DNA of 64,000 bases from Grammothele lineata (taxonomy: Eukaryota > Basidiomycota > Agaricomycetes > Polyporales > Polyporaceae): assembly GCA_002150815.3 (NCBI GenBank), contig NDFF03000120.1, forward strand, positions 124,001 to 188,000, given 5' to 3'. The position numbers and the translations under genes were made by a program. Under the pieces are notes generated by a model, which had not been told where the DNA came from, ran no database searches, and saw nothing but the letters and a program-made list of their open reading frames with translations. Numbering within the stretch: position 1 is the first letter of the stretch; every line of letters starts with the position of its first letter. This document shows, piece by piece, positions 47,201 through 60,020 of this stretch.

Positions 47201-48217
47201 GATGCTCACGGCGCGCTGACGGCCATGCACCAGACATGCCGAAACACCGTGTCGAGGGTGTCGGGCAGTGGCATCTGGTCCTTGGCAGGATTTCTACATG
47301 CTGCATTTGATTTCGTTCAGAGTTTATGTATGCAGGATGCGTTGTTGATCATTAGGGAACAGTGTCGCGACTTCATTGGCGATACAGCGTAATGTCCTCC
47401 ATCGATTGTCTCTACGAGCTAGACAGAGAATAATTTCTCAGTTTAGCTCGCAAGAATGGCAAGTGCGTGCTATGTTAAGTCGAGAGATAACAGCGAAGTA
47501 GCGTCTGACGCTGAGAGGTACTGGTCGCACTGACGAACGCTCTCGTGACCGCTTTCAAATGCTTGTCCCACTGGCCGTCATCAGTTCCGAGCCAGGTTCT
47601 GTTATGAGTATTCTGCGCGACCAAGGGCTGTCCAAAACGAATTTAACGGCATTTTATCCCATTCGCGGACCCACACGCACCCAACCCGTTGAAGACGATG
47701 TCATGAGTGAGTTCTTGTCTTTCATGCGCACATAACCACTGTTGGAGAGGCGTGATCGATTGACGGGCACACAGTACCATCGCGCTTCGACTGCGATTTC
47801 CCGGCATAGTCACTGCCAGTTGGTTGAGTCCAACACGCACGGATATTGACAACGATTCAAAGAGTAGAGTAAGCAGTAACCCCTCCGTGATCTCAGAAAC
47901 GGAAGTACATTATGTACCTGCTCGTGTTGATTCGCACACAATGTTCGGAATCGCAGAAGAGCGTGGGTAACCCGATCCTTGCGGTTGACTCTTGCCGCAT
48001 CCATAGTTACTACGTGGACCGTATAGATGGCGGAAAGGACGTCCATCCGTACTGACGGTACCTGGCCGAAGCAAGTTCGCCCCTTGTCAACATCCCAGAA
48101 GATGTATAACGGGAATAATAAGATAGTGTACAAATCGAAGACAAAACCACCATCACGTAAGATACGAAGCACTATTACGACACAGAAACACAATTCACAA
48201 TCCTCCTGGACATCCTG
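44251..48217. other. 4.0 kb without a recognisable gene
   Basis: This interval lies between two genes that end toward each other. Open frames are all below about 130 codons, stops are frequent on both strands, and none gives a motif I know. The composition is visibly closer to 50% GC than the flanking genes. The region may be decayed mobile DNA or carry noncoding RNAs. I found no terminal repeats or integrase or transposase signatures by eye. Confidence 0.45.
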
Positions 48218-49578
48218 TTAAGCAAGCTTGCCCGGAACGACGGGATGGGAGCTGGAGAGGCCGCCGTCCACAGCCCACATTTGCCCGTTGACATAGCTCG
48301 CTTCATCCGACGCGAGAAATAGTGCCGCGTTTGCTATCTCTGCACGAGTTGAGAATGTGAGTAGTGTGGGTCTGTGAAGAAATCCTAGAGTTGCTGACCG
48401 ATTGGTAGACCATAGCGACCGAGCGGGTTGAGTTGACCGATCTTGGCTTCATTGCCACGGGATCGGGCGACGTCAAACATGGCGGAAGTCATACCTGTCT
48501 CAATGAGACCGGGACAGATGGTGTTTACTCGAATGTCAGTTCGTTGAAGCTGGTTGCAGGCCGTAAGCGCGATACTGTTTACGCTGCGGTAGATACTCAG
48601 CCCACATGTCTAGAATAGAGACGAGGGATGCGCTTACGCTGCTTTACTGGCACTATCTGGGAAGATTCAATAAGTGATTACTTGGGCAGAAGGATATGGG
48701 AACGGATGTTACTCACAGTCAGTGGTACCAGCACCTGAGCGAATACCGGCAACTGATGGTCGTTTATCAGAGAAAGTCTACGGGTATGGAATCCTTTGAG
48801 ACCGACCTGAGGCAGTGAGAATGATGCTGCCGCTGCCAAATGGCTTCCCTCGAGAAGGGTTGGTCTTCTTCATGGCTTCTGAACCGTACTTGACAGCGAG
48901 CAGACAGCTGGCATGTGCCCATAAGCCACAGCGACGAGCAAGCTAGGTAATTGCTCACGAAAGGGCGTTGACACGCATAGATTCCATGAACGTCTTTGAA
49001 TCAATGTCGCTGAGCCATTTTGAGGAGGCCATGCCGGCCTGGCGGATAGCGTAAGCGTTATCCTGACGTCGGGCGGATCGAAAAGACGCACGTTCGCGAA
49101 GAAGACATCGAGTCGCCCCTCTTCCTGGAGGGCCTGCTTGCAGATGTTCTTGATAGTCTCTTCGTCGGCAGCGTCCGCTTGCTGCGTAGTGACCTTGACA
49201 TCAGGGTACGCTTTCTCGATAGTTGTCTTCAACTCCTGGAGATGGGTAGGATCGTAGTCGGAGAGATAGAGGTGGCGAGCTCCTGGAGGGAGACATGAGA
49301 GGTCAGCTGGAGAAAGTTGATGTTCGCGACTGACCCTGGTGGGCGAAGAGGATAGCGGAGGCGCGCCTGTATGTCGCAGTTCAACGTTCAATATTCAATC
49401 CCATAGACTAGAATGGGGTTGCTCTGGACGCGCACCCTATGCCCTTGAGAGAGCCAGCGCCGGTGATGATGCACACTTTGTCCTTGAGACGGCCGGCACG
49501 GGGGGAGGTCTCAAGCTGAGCGGCGACTGACTGGAGACGAGCAAGTGTCCTTGCGCGAAAGTCGTCGTTTGCAGACAT
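48218..49578 (-). CDS. Short-chain dehydrogenase/reductase
   Basis: Classical SDR with complete active site. Exons: 49578-49436, 49366-49335, 49282-49092, 49038-48959, 48907-48807, 48752-48717, 48656-48638, 48583-48399 and 48339-48218, giving 302 residues; introns are 51-69 nt, all GT-AG, with one 19-nt exon. The cofactor motif is [12 protein letters not shown] (38-48), with two extra residues compared with the usual TGxxxGIG spacing. YLSDYD fits an NAD-preferring acidic residue at the end of beta2. Next come FFANAGMAS (NAG motif), Ser182 in LTASVAG, and Tyr195/Lys199 in [22 protein letters not shown] follows, and the C-terminus [17 protein letters not shown] is typical. Substrate unknown. 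It is divergent from APC1, with 620 bp between start codons. Confidence 0.93.
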
Positions 49579-50198
49579 TAGCGTTCTGGCGTAGGTTGCG
49601 GGGAGGAATGTGGGAGGGCGAGAAGGAGAGAGCGGGAGGAGGGGACGGCGAGGAGAAGAGGGGAATGCATGATGGACCGGGACGTCGGGCAAGGCGCGAG
49701 ACCGGCTCTCAGCTGCCCCAAAGCTGGCCAGTAATAAGTAACCGGTGACCGGCGACGGTGACCACTCGGTGACCAGATCTAGTGCAGGTCGAGTGGCTGA
49801 AGCGCGTGCAGACGCGCGCGAGCCCCGTGACCTCCGCGACCCGACGCGACAAGATCTCTCTCTCCGCTCCGTCTCGCCAGGACACCGTCCGCTCCCTCTT
49901 CTCAGACTCGCGTTCACCTCGACGCGCACGCCCCTTCTCTCGCATCGACCGGCTGCCGCTCTCCATCTCAAACCTCCGCCGTCGGCCGACGGTCCTCGTC
50001 TGGATGACCGCGCGCGACCGGACGTCCGCCACCCCTCGCTCGTAGCCGTACTAGCCACCCCAGCCGTAGAACCAACCCCGCAAGAAGTGTTTCGCCCCGC
50101 TCACTCGCCCTGGACATACATCTGTGCCGTATCAGCGAGTCTATCCTTGTCTACTACTGTTCGTGCGCTGACATCACTCCAGGTTTACGCTCCCCATC
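49579..50198. promoter_or_regulatory. Divergent promoter region of the SDR gene and APC1
   Basis: 620 bp between two start codons on opposite strands. Sequence near APC1 (50050-50198) is pyrimidine-rich, as in fungal leaders. No specific site is recognised. Confidence 0.5.
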
Positions 50199-53100
50199 AT
50201 GACCACCATCGACGTTTCTCTCCTCTCTCACCCCATTTCCGTACCTTCACCTTATCTCTCCAAGATTTCTCCTCATCCCCCCACATCCTCGGATGACGAA
50301 ACGCCTCTACTCCACGCTATTCGCAACGCCCTTCGCGCCCCTCGTGGTCCTTCTCACGCCTCTCAATCTGCCTATTGCGTCCCAATCGCCAACGGTGGCT
50401 CTGGCGAGGAAGTTCTCTCCTGGGACGCCAATACTGTCACTCTCACTCATGGCGGTGTCCTCGCCAAGAAGTGGTCCTTTCAGGATCGCGTTCAGTGGGC
50501 ATGCGTCGCGTGGCTCTACCAGTCTACCCTCCTGCACACATCCACGCCTGCCACACCCGCGTACTACAGGGAAGACCCGAGCGAAAAAGTCCCTCTTTCC
50601 GTTGACCCAGACGAACGGCCTACCTTTGGTGCATTTGGTCGTGCCCGTTCGGAGAAAAAGCGCGAGGAAGGCCAGGACCGGGAGGAGCGGTTGAAAGGCA
50701 CCTTCATATTCCTTCGCGGTACTGCTCACGTTTACATGGACAATGGTTCAGAATATACCGTCAATCTTCCTTTTGTTGTCGAGCGCGCATGGCCTGTGGA
50801 GCCTCACGGCCTCTTCATTCAACGCGTCGTCGAAGCTTGGGAGCTAGAGGAGCTCAAAGAATCAAGCGACGCAGGGATCACCACTGTTTTCTCCCTCACC
50901 AACCCTTTCGCCGAACCGGCCGCCATAGGCGTTGTCTATGGTGTTAAGGGTGGTTTCGGCTCTACTCCTCTTGAGCTCAAGCCCGATTACGCCACGGATC
51001 ATACTGTCGTCCCGCCTACAGATCGCGTTCTGTGGGTCTCACAACGGGCATGGGGTTTGAGCGACAAGCTCGTGGTGACATTAAACCCCAATCTGAGCCG
51101 TGTTACCGTTTGGCGCTATGTCTATGCCCCCGTTCCTCCGAGCTCGACCAAGACTGGCCCTCGCCCATCGAGCCACGCCCACCATACGAAGCGCTCCTCC
51201 ATGTCAGGGAATACATCCGCCCAGCTCCGGCAGACAAACGCCGTATCTGATGATCTACTTCCCATGTCTCCTGGAAAGACTGGCCCAAAACGTTCGACAG
51301 CCGCGCCTGGGCTTCCTCCAGCGCTGACGACGACTACGACAATGGAGGACCTCATGAACGGCGCTGCTCCAGGAGCAGGGGTCGCCAGAAGCTATTGGAA
51401 TCTCCCATTCCGATTCAAACTGGACCCAACCGGCAAATTCAGCTTGAGCGACGTGGACGCGCCAGAACCTGTCAACCTGGATGAGATACCTGACCCAGCC
51501 GAAGAAACGCGGATGAGGTCCCAATTTTGGGTGGAGAAACTCCATGAAGAGACTATCCCAGAACAAACGTAAGTCCAAACGTTACTGTATCCCCCTTATT
51601 GTCCGGCTCAACCAATCTAGGACACACGACTGTCAGCAAATCGAAGTAGCCGCCTTTGACGAACGTTACGACGGCCAGCATGTGCGCTGCCTCCTGGGCG
51701 TTTGTTTACGTGCCTCCTCGACTATGCTCGTGTTCTCAATAGAACGTAGGGACGACGCGACTATGAGTGCAAGAACTACGGCTCAGATTCCTGCTCTCTC
51801 AATTGCGCCAATACGTGCCACAAGGAACAACATGGCCGATCTACTAGTCCTGACTCCCGACGGCACACTTTCTCTTCTCACTCATGGCTTGTGCCAGCTC
51901 CATCTGTCTCTGGATTTGTATGACAACGCCTCCACCGTTCCTTCGCCGTCTCCCCGCGTAGCCGAGCTTCTCCACCCAAATCACTCGTCAGTGACGCTTC
52001 GGTTCTCTGACCGCTCCCTTCGCCGTCTCTCCCTCGACCTCATCGCCCGCGACCATCTGGTCTGCGATTGCTTAATAGCGGTTTCCTATGCTTTACCCTC
52101 CGAAATGTTCTTCAAGCTGCATAAGCTGTTTCTAGAACGATGGTCGGCCAAGCGATATTCTTTCATCATCGGCGCAGAGTTTCAGGCCTTTCAATCTAGC
52201 TTGTTGGAGGTCATTGGCCTTGGAGAGGAGCCAACGAGCCGTAAGAGCACCGCGTCCGACCCGTGGGCGGCGTTGGCTGGGACGGAGTCCTTCGACAAAT
52301 TTTCCGAAGATCTCGCCCTACGGAACCTCAAGCTGCCGGGCCACAAGTCCTGCCACGGCTGGAAAAGAGTGACGAAGAAACCGCATCCGCTCGTAGGACC
52401 CGTGTTACATGCCCTTCATCTGGTCGCTGAGGAAAAACGAGTGTTCCTTCCTACTTTCGAAGGTATATCGCGGCTCGCTCCCTTGATCTGTCGACTCGCT
52501 ATGGTAGCTCGGCCTGAATGGGCTGATTATTGGAAACGACATTGTCCTAGCGCACTGTCAGTGTGGCCAACACCACCTTCAACAGGCATGGCTATCTTCT
52601 CTAGTCCATTTCGCCGTCTGACGATGTCATTTCCCAGTACCTGAATTTATCGACGACAAGCTTCCAATCGTTCCGCCTGACATGCTCAGCCATCTATACG
52701 GCCGATTGAACAACCCTGAATGGGCATTGCCATGGCGTGAATGTTGGAATGTGATAGCCCCCGAAGGTACTCAACCGTCGTTCGCTTTCGGGCGTCAAGA
52801 AATCCTCCGGCACCTTCACGCGCTAACCGTCGTCTACAAGGCGCTCTCCGACTCCAAATTCGATGTACGCAGAAGAGCAGAGGCGGGATTACGGGCCATC
52901 AAAGAGACAGGCATCTCGCTCACAATACTCCAGCATCTCAGTCCAGGTGTTGCGTCTCCCTTGCGAGAGGCGTTACGTACTGCGCAACTATCGCCTGGAG
53001 GAGATTGGCCGATCCCTCTTTATCATCTCGTCGGGCGCAACGATCTCGCGGAAGGTTTCAGTTCGAACCCTGGCGTCTTCGTGAGTCATGGGTATCGCAC

Positions 53101-56100
53101 TGTGAGAGAGATCCTCGTGAGTGTGGGGCGAGCTCAGGTCCGTAGCCCTGGAAAACTGACGTCCTTTGCAGCATCCCACCACACCGCGAAAGAGTTGTCG
53201 ACAGGTAATTGAAGAGGTATACAAGGTGGTCTCGAAAGATCCCTCGAAAACCACAGGAGTGGAACTCGACGGGGACGACTTCTCGCACATCCGCTTTGGG
53301 ACGGATCGACGGTTGGACGAAGCAGCGCGGATGCTCTGTTCCGCCGTCGTTCCCTCGGTTCGTGCGATCGACAGACCCGAGCTCAAGTACGTGCCGGTCA
53401 CTACTGGCTGCTTTGCGTCATGCTGATGACAAATCTGCCACAGCGAAGCGGAGCAGATGAGGGAGCAACAGCATCAAATCATTCGAATGGCCGAACGTAC
53501 GCTCGCATTGCCTTTGGGGCGAGCTCTCTTCACGTTTGGGTCAGTTCCGACGATTACGAAAGAATCCTTCGCGATCCCAAAGTTCGAATTCACGGTGCGG
53601 GTGCAGCCTGGAAATATGCTCATCACTCCCGATTCTGGCAAAATCCCTATAGACTGCATGAACTGGGGAGAGTTCCATAACGGCGTTGCCGCGGGCCTAC
53701 GTATCTCTTCACAAGCACAGTCTGTCGAGAGCTCGTGGATCAAGTTTAACAGGCCCAGTGAGCTAACACCTGAGCACGCCGGTTTCCTCTACGCGCTCGG
53801 ATTGACCGGTCATCTACGGGAGATGCTAACATGGCACACCTTCGGATACCTCACGCCCAAACACGAGATGACATCCATAGGTGTTCTCCTTGGTCTCGCA
53901 GCGGCCAATGTGGGCAACAGCAACCGCCATGTCACCAAGCTGATCGCCGTTCACACCCCCGCCCTTCTTCCCACTCCCGACGTCGACCTTAACGTGCCGC
54001 TCATCACTCAGTCAGCAGGCTTGATGGGCATCGGTCTCTTGTACATGGGGACGAGACACCGCCGCATGGCTGAGGTGTGTTTGAACCAGATCAGCCGTAA
54101 AGACCTCTACCAGCCGGACATCAGCAACGACTATCGTGAGGCGTACACTCTTTCGGCTGCCCTGGCGTGCGGAATGGTTCTTCTAGGCAAAGGAACATCT
54201 ATACCCGCTGATCTCGCCATCCTTGATCGCTTGCGGGTGCTCGTCCACGGCGAGCCGCGCGTAGTCCACAATGGCAAGCCATCTCGTCCGTCATTTGACG
54301 TCAACCTCACCTCTCCCGCCGCGACCGTCGCGCTCGGTCTCATGTATCTCCGAACGGAACGGCAAGACGTAGCTGACATTCTTACCATCCCGGACACCCT
54401 CGAGGCTATCAATCAAGTTCAACCGAGCTGTCTCACGATGCGTGCAACATGCCGAGCGATAATAATGTGGAACACCATCGATCCAACGAAGGCGTGGGTG
54501 GTTGGCCAGCTTCCCGAGGCGGTTAGGGCTGCGATGGATTCGCGCTTCAAGGGAAATCAAATCGATGACGGGTACGAGCTGGCCTACTACAATATCCTTG
54601 CTGGAGCTTGTTTCGCCATCGCGTTGAAGTATGCTGGTACCGCGCGGGAAGAGGCGTATTTGCTGCTGATTCAGTACTACGACATGTTCAGCCAGCTTGC
54701 CTACACGAACAGTACGTCGATTTGTTGTGGCTCACTCGGTCTAACTGACGACCATAGCAGGCATGGCATATGATCAGCGCATCAAACGCTCCGCTATCCG
54801 TGAGGGACTCAACCTCATCTCGATCAGTCTCACCATGATCATGGCCGGTACGGGCGAGGTCAATACCTTCCGCCGCTTGCGATACGCCTACGGCATGTAC
54901 AACCACCCCATCCGATACGGCTCCCATGTCGCCACGCACATGTCCATTGGCATCCTTTTCCTGGGTGGGGGACGGTACACGCTAGGGACGTCCAATGCAG
55001 CCATTGCGTCTATGATCGCCGCGTTCTATCCGCGATTTGCACACCTTTCCTCCGACAATAAGAGCTATCTCCAAGCCTATCGACACCTGTGGACCTTGGC
55101 TGTGGAGCCTCGCTGTCTTGTCGCTCGGGACGTAGACTCTCGAGAGCTGGTGTACGTGCCGGTCAAGCTCAAACTCCAACAGAACAAGAGTACAGGAAAC
55201 GTACACTTGATTTCTCCGACGCTCATTCCGGAAGTGGAACGGGTTCTGTCGATCAGGGTCGACACGCCGAGATACTGGCCATTCTACATGGACATTGCCA
55301 ACTCTCCACGACATCGGGAAGCTTTCTTGCGCAGTCAGACGCTCTTTGTCAAGCGACGGACGGCGTTCTTGAGCTACGACGAAGACCCCAAAGGAAGCCG
55401 GAGCTTGTTTGTGCGTTCGGGGTCGTCCTCCGGCGATGCAGCCACTCTCGACTTTCCTCGGGCCACCGACGTCAAGGCGCACCCCGCCAGCGACTTGCAC
55501 GAGTTCATTGCGTCATCGTCGAACAACCCGCTGTTCTTGGCGTTCGCGGATTGGTTCTGCAAGGACGACGGAGAAACGGCCGAAGAGCGGCAGTTCCAGT
55601 CATACTGTCATGCTGCGTTGCTGGACTGCATTGTGCAGGACAAACCGCAGACGTTGCAGACGCTGCTGTCTGTATTTCACATCCGAACGATGTCATGCGA
55701 TTCGACCAACTTCACACTGCGGCTGCAGGATCTGCGCTTCGCTGCGGACTTTTATAGCAAGATCTACGATCGGCGGTTCAGCGGGCGGATGGAGAACAAC
55801 GCGCGGCCGCCGCTGGTACGAGAGAACACGCTGTCGGGCACGCTTTACGCGCTCGATGCGCGCCTGGACGCGATGCGGCAGACGGACGAGTTCCAGTCGC
55901 TGCTGGGGCGGTACGCGCGCGGAGAGGAGCTCGTGGAGCAGGAGGTGGGTACTGCGGGATGGATGGCGTCTCGGTATCTGTCGTGGTACCTGCAGCGGAA
56001 CGCGGTCCCCGCTTCGACAGTTCTGGTGGTGCTCCGGAGGCTGGCGCGGGAGACGCGCGAGCAGGCGATGGCGCTGCCGGCGACGTCGGGCGGGGAGACG

Positions 56101-56232
56101 AATGGAGAGGTGCTCGACCTGGGGCTCAAGGAGCTGTTGCACGTGACGGGGACGCAGATGTCGACGATGATTGGGTCGGGATGGACGATCCGCTCGCTGG
56201 ACGAGGTCGTTGCGACATGGGCGGCCGGCTGA
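50199..56232 (+). CDS. APC1: Anaphase-promoting complex subunit 1
   Basis: Largest scaffold subunit of the APC/C ubiquitin ligase (Cut4/BimE family), needed for mitotic exit. Exons: 50199-51568, 51621-52585, 52638-53116, 53172-53386, 53444-54711 and 54761-56232, giving 1922 residues. The N-terminal part fits the beta-propeller region (WSFQDRVQWACVAWLY, GTFIFLRGTAHVYM, LLVLTPDGTLSLLTHG). The middle and C-terminal parts contain the PC (proteasome/cyclosome) repeats: EHAGFLYALGLTGHL, HEMTSIGVLLGLAAANVG, TQSAGLMGIGLLYMGT, SPAATVALGLMYLRTE and HVATHMSIGILFLGGGRYTLG. YPRFAHLSSDNKSYLQAYRHL and LVARDVDSRELVYVPV are also typical. The second intron (52586-52637) is read with a GC donor after TCAACAG; no GT site nearby has the right phase. 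Exon sizes and length fit the family. Confidence 0.94.
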
Positions 56233-56642
56233 GGTGGGATGCTGACTGCATAGTCCAAGCCAGGGCGGCGCTGGGCGGAGCGCAGGAGAAGGGCCGAGGG
56301 TGTATTGTACTTGCTGTATTGTATGTCGGACAAGGCTGGGACTATAAACATAGACGTGTGTTCCCACCTCGCGCGCTGTGGTCGGAGGGGCCGCGGGCGT
56401 GCACTGGGCGGGCGTGTCAGGTTGCACCGCTCGTCGACTGCGCCCTGCTTCGGATTCTCACACGTCCATCTCTTTGTCCCCGCCTCCAGAATGCCTCTCC
56501 GCAGCGACTCCCACCTTCGCCCGCTATTATACTTACCTCCCTTCCCCTCCTTCCTTTCCCTTTCGCCCTACGTCCGGACGTACCCTTCACGACCCACGTT
56601 TTCCCGCCACCCGTTCTCCAGGTTCGCTAGCTCAGCCTCATA

Positions 56643-58413
56643 ATGCATCTCCGAATTCTCCCATACCCCCTCCTGCTCGCTTGTCTGCTCGCGATCGCCG
56701 AGCAGGCGCATGCTGCGCCGCGGGCCTCTGTCCCGCCTCAATCGATACCCCTCGTCCGCCGCGCGAGGAACCGTGGCAACGCCACCGAGTGGCTGCTTGC
56801 ACACAAGAACAGGATCGAGACCAAGTACGGCGTCGCACCGGCCCCTAGCCGGAAGCGCGCGAATGGCATGAACTTGTCCGTCTCTCCTCTAGCTCCCTCT
56901 CCTCTCGTCCATCTCACACCCGTCCTAGGCTCACCAACCAAGGCGCCGACTCCGACTTCTACGGCTCGGTCGCAGTTGGCACGCCCCCCGTATCCTACAA
57001 TGTTGTTCTTGACACAGGCTCATCGTGAGTGTCCTCCTCAAATGGCTATTGTTGTCCTGACCGTGCCCTAGCGACTTCTGGCTTGCCTCGTCGGACGGTG
57101 TCTCATCATCCACCAATGGGATCCCAACATTCAGCACGAGCTGTACGTCCTCGACAGCCTTCGTACGAGCACTAATTTGATGCCGTTATAGCATCATCGT
57201 CGTTCAAAAACCTCGGGACGCCATTCTCGATCACGTATGGCTCGGGTGGTGCGCAGGGCACATTAGGTCAGGACGTTGTCCAGATGGCTGGTTTCGAAGT
57301 CAGCGCCCAGACCTTTGGTCCGTCACTATGCATTTCGTAATGCGGAAGCTGCTCATACCACTCCTCTTCGTAGCGGTCGCTACGCAGGTCGTCGACGGCA
57401 CCCTTTCTGCGCCCCTCTCGGGCATCATGGGCATGGGTTTTCAGACGATCGCCTCGTCGGGCGCGACGCCGTTTTGGGAGGCGCTCGTGGATAGCCAGGG
57501 GACGCTGGATCAGCCGCTCTTTGCGTTCCAACTGACGCGGTTCATCGACGCCCAGGGGGCTTCGGAGCTGGAACCTGGAGGAACATTCACTCTCGGAGCC
57601 ACCAACTCATCCCTCTTCACTGGTGACATCGATTTTCAGTCGATACCCGAAGGACAGGAAGGGTTCTGGATCCAAGAACTTGCCGGTACGACCGTTTCTC
57701 GCTCCTGCTTGCTACAGAATGCTCAGCGCGTCGTCCGTAGGCCTTACTGTCAACGGCAACTCTGTCTCCCTTCCGTCCGGGTCATCGTCGTTCGCCGCTA
57801 TCGACACCGGTACCACCCTTGTCGCCGGACCCCAAAGTGCGATAGAAGCACTCTACGCACAGATCCCCGGAAGTGCGCCGTTGCAACAGGCCTCTGGCTA
57901 CTTCTCGCTGCGTGAGTCGCAGCGTCAAAGTCCTCGAAATCGGCCCCTTACCTCTCCCTTCTAGCCTGCGACACGCAAGTTAGTGTGACGATGAAGTTCG
58001 GCTCGAGCAGCATCTCGTGGCCCATCTCACCCGACGACTTCATCATTCAACAGATCAGCCGTGATACGTGTGTCGGTGGCTTCTTCGCGATCGACACCAG
58101 CCAAACCTCCGCGCCACCATGGATCGTCGGTGACCTCTTCCTCAAGAACGTTTACTCCGTCTACCGTGCGGACCCTCCCGCCGTTGGCTTCGCCACGCTC
58201 TCCAACACTGCGACCTCTATGAATGGCCGACTAGGGTCCACTCCCAGCCCTACGGTTGGCGTTGCGGCCACAGTCAGTGGCGGGACCATAGCTGCTGGGA
58301 CGGGCACAGTGCGTTCTCAGGACAACGGCGCAGTGCGGATACAATTCGGTATCGTTAGGTTGTGGGCCGTCATGTTGTTGTCCGGACTTTGGGGCGGAAG
58401 CCTTTTGCTCTAA
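56643..58413 (+). CDS. A1-family aspartic protease, probably GPI-anchored
   Basis: Pepsin-type protease expected at the cell surface. Exons: 56643-56875, 56929-57024, 57072-57142, 57192-57317, 57374-57685, 57741-57911 and 57965-58413, giving 485 residues. A signal peptide ends near AEQAHA, followed by a basic propeptide (SIPLVRRARNRG). The two catalytic aspartates are Asp106 in LDTGSSDFW, split across an intron, and Asp301 in AAIDTGTTLVAG. ITYGSGGAQGTLG is the flap region and GIMGMGF follows. WIVGDLFLKNVYSVYRADPPAVGFA closes the catalytic part. A Ser/Thr/Gly-rich stalk and a hydrophobic end (WAVMLLSGLWGGSLLL) suggest a GPI signal. Both catalytic motifs are intact. Confidence 0.95.
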
Positions 58414-59262
58414 CGCTAGGACTCGTTGCTACTACTTAGTTATCTCCTCGGCGACATGGACGCTGCATGACACGCATATGCCTCTGGCACCTCATTGTAC
58501 TCTGACTGCATTGTTCCTGGTGGATAAAGTACGCCTTTACGCAATGCTCCGTCAATTGAGAAGTGCGGCGTCCTTCACGGCGGGCTTCGCCAGGCACAAT
58601 GCGGCAACCTTCGAGCAGAAAGTCAACAATATTGAGCAGTCCTTCGATGACACACGGTTAAGGTTCAACGTTCGATCCATTGAGGCCGAGCCGGGCGATC
58701 CTTGCTGCACTCTCCCGGCAAGTAGTGCCTCAACGCTCCGAGTCTCGTGTTACGTTTTCTATCCTCAAGAATGTTCATCACACCACTAGGCGGGCTTCGA
58801 GCACGTACTCGGCAGCGTTATCACGCTATCTATTCTCAGGCTGAGAAGAACGACCGCGGTCGGAGTACACGCGTGCGTCTCACGAGACAAACATCCCGCC
58901 TTCTCAGGCTGGTATTGGAGTAGGTGGTATGCCACTTTCACCGTCCTCGAACGTTCAGTCTTGCCGTTGGGGCTTCTGGACTGCATGCCACGGAGGCTTT
59001 AAGCCATTTCGGCTCACGCGAAAGCCGCAGCTGAGCCTCGAAAGGAATGTGTGTTGCACCAGGGCATCATAGATGACTCTCGCTAAATTGCTCGCCGTTC
59101 TGAGCCGCAATGCAGGGAATAGTTCATCATTCTTGGATTCCACGCCGCATACTATTGAGGTTTCCTTCGGCAGTATAAGAACATGGAATCCGCCGCTGTG
59201 CTCAGAGAGAAACAATATCGCACCTTGACATTGGACGTCCTCTCGTCCGCAAACTGCACGAC
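58414..59262. other. Intergenic region, no gene seen
   Basis: 0.85 kb between the protease stop and the first EthD-domain gene. A 103-codon open frame at 58478-58789 has no family motif and no splice context, so I do not call it a gene. Confidence 0.4.
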
Positions 59263-59744
59263 ATGCCAGACGGGTCCTACTCCAACGCTGTCGTCTCGCC
59301 ACTCCGCACAGATCGTGTCCGTCTAGTGGTGCTTATGGCACCCAAGCCTGGACTTTCCTTCGAGGAGTTCGATCGGTACTGGCTGGAAGTCCATGCGAAC
59401 GTTTTTGCATCGATCGCTGTTGTGAAACGAAATCTCTTAAAGTATGAACAGGTGAGCATGCAGAGCCAGCAAATCTCCCGAAGAACGCACCTCATGAGCC
59501 GTCGAATTTGCAGTTTCATCTCGACAAGGGCTATGACGAAGTCATAGCGTGTCAGACGCTGGCGAAGTCGAGATCACCGTTCCGTGGAATTGCGATCTTC
59601 GAGGCGACGTCGCTGGACAAGATATTCGAGATCTTCCAAGACGAAGAATACCTCCGTGTCGTGGTCCCCGACGAGCAAAACTTCTTCGACCATGAGAACG
59701 CCCAGATACTGGCAGGGCCTTTTGCTACCATCATCGACCTATAA
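59263..59744 (+). CDS. EthD-domain protein (dimeric alpha/beta barrel)
   Basis: Small ferredoxin-like-fold protein of the EthD family. Members include decarboxylases and cyclases in fungal aromatic metabolism and many uncharacterised proteins. Exons 59263-59451 and 59514-59744 give 139 residues. Key motifs: TDRVRLVVLMAPKPGLSFEE, FDRYWLEVHANVFASI, LLKYEQ at the intron, FRGIAIFEATSLDKIFEIFQ, and DHENAQILAGPFATIIDL at the end. WLEVHA carries the conserved His of the family. A 139-residue paralog lies tail-to-tail on the other strand with its first intron at the same codon. Confidence 0.88.
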
Positions 59745-60020
59745 CATGTGGCACGTCATGACTTGCTCACAGATACGGGTGGGATAGCTTACGCATCAAC
59801 CAGACTATACCTCCGGGTATTACTTCGACAGCCATGCTTGCCTGTGAAGCCGGGTACCCGCACCATGTGTTTGACTCAAAGCCCTCCCCTATCGATTAGT
59901 TAGTCGTAATTAAGAAGGATACATGTGACCTAAAGATATTAGGAAGCAATACTACAGATATATGGAGCAGACACATTATACGCCATCCAATAATCCTGCG
60001 TGTGCGCAGCAAACAAGCAC

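Noticed and set aside
40548..49578. Secondary-metabolite cluster made of the two dehydrogenases and the flavin oxidase
   Set aside because: There is no core synthase, terpene cyclase, P450 or transporter, and the genes are mixed with housekeeping loci and separated by 4 kb.
53172..53218. An intron starting at gtaatt (53205) in APC1
   Set aside because: The frame continues without a stop through this site into VIEEVYKVVSKD, so no intron is needed.
55089..56427. Long open frames in other frames and on the opposite strand of the APC1 3' exon
   Set aside because: The APC1 frame carries conserved PC-repeat and C-terminal motifs; the others show none.
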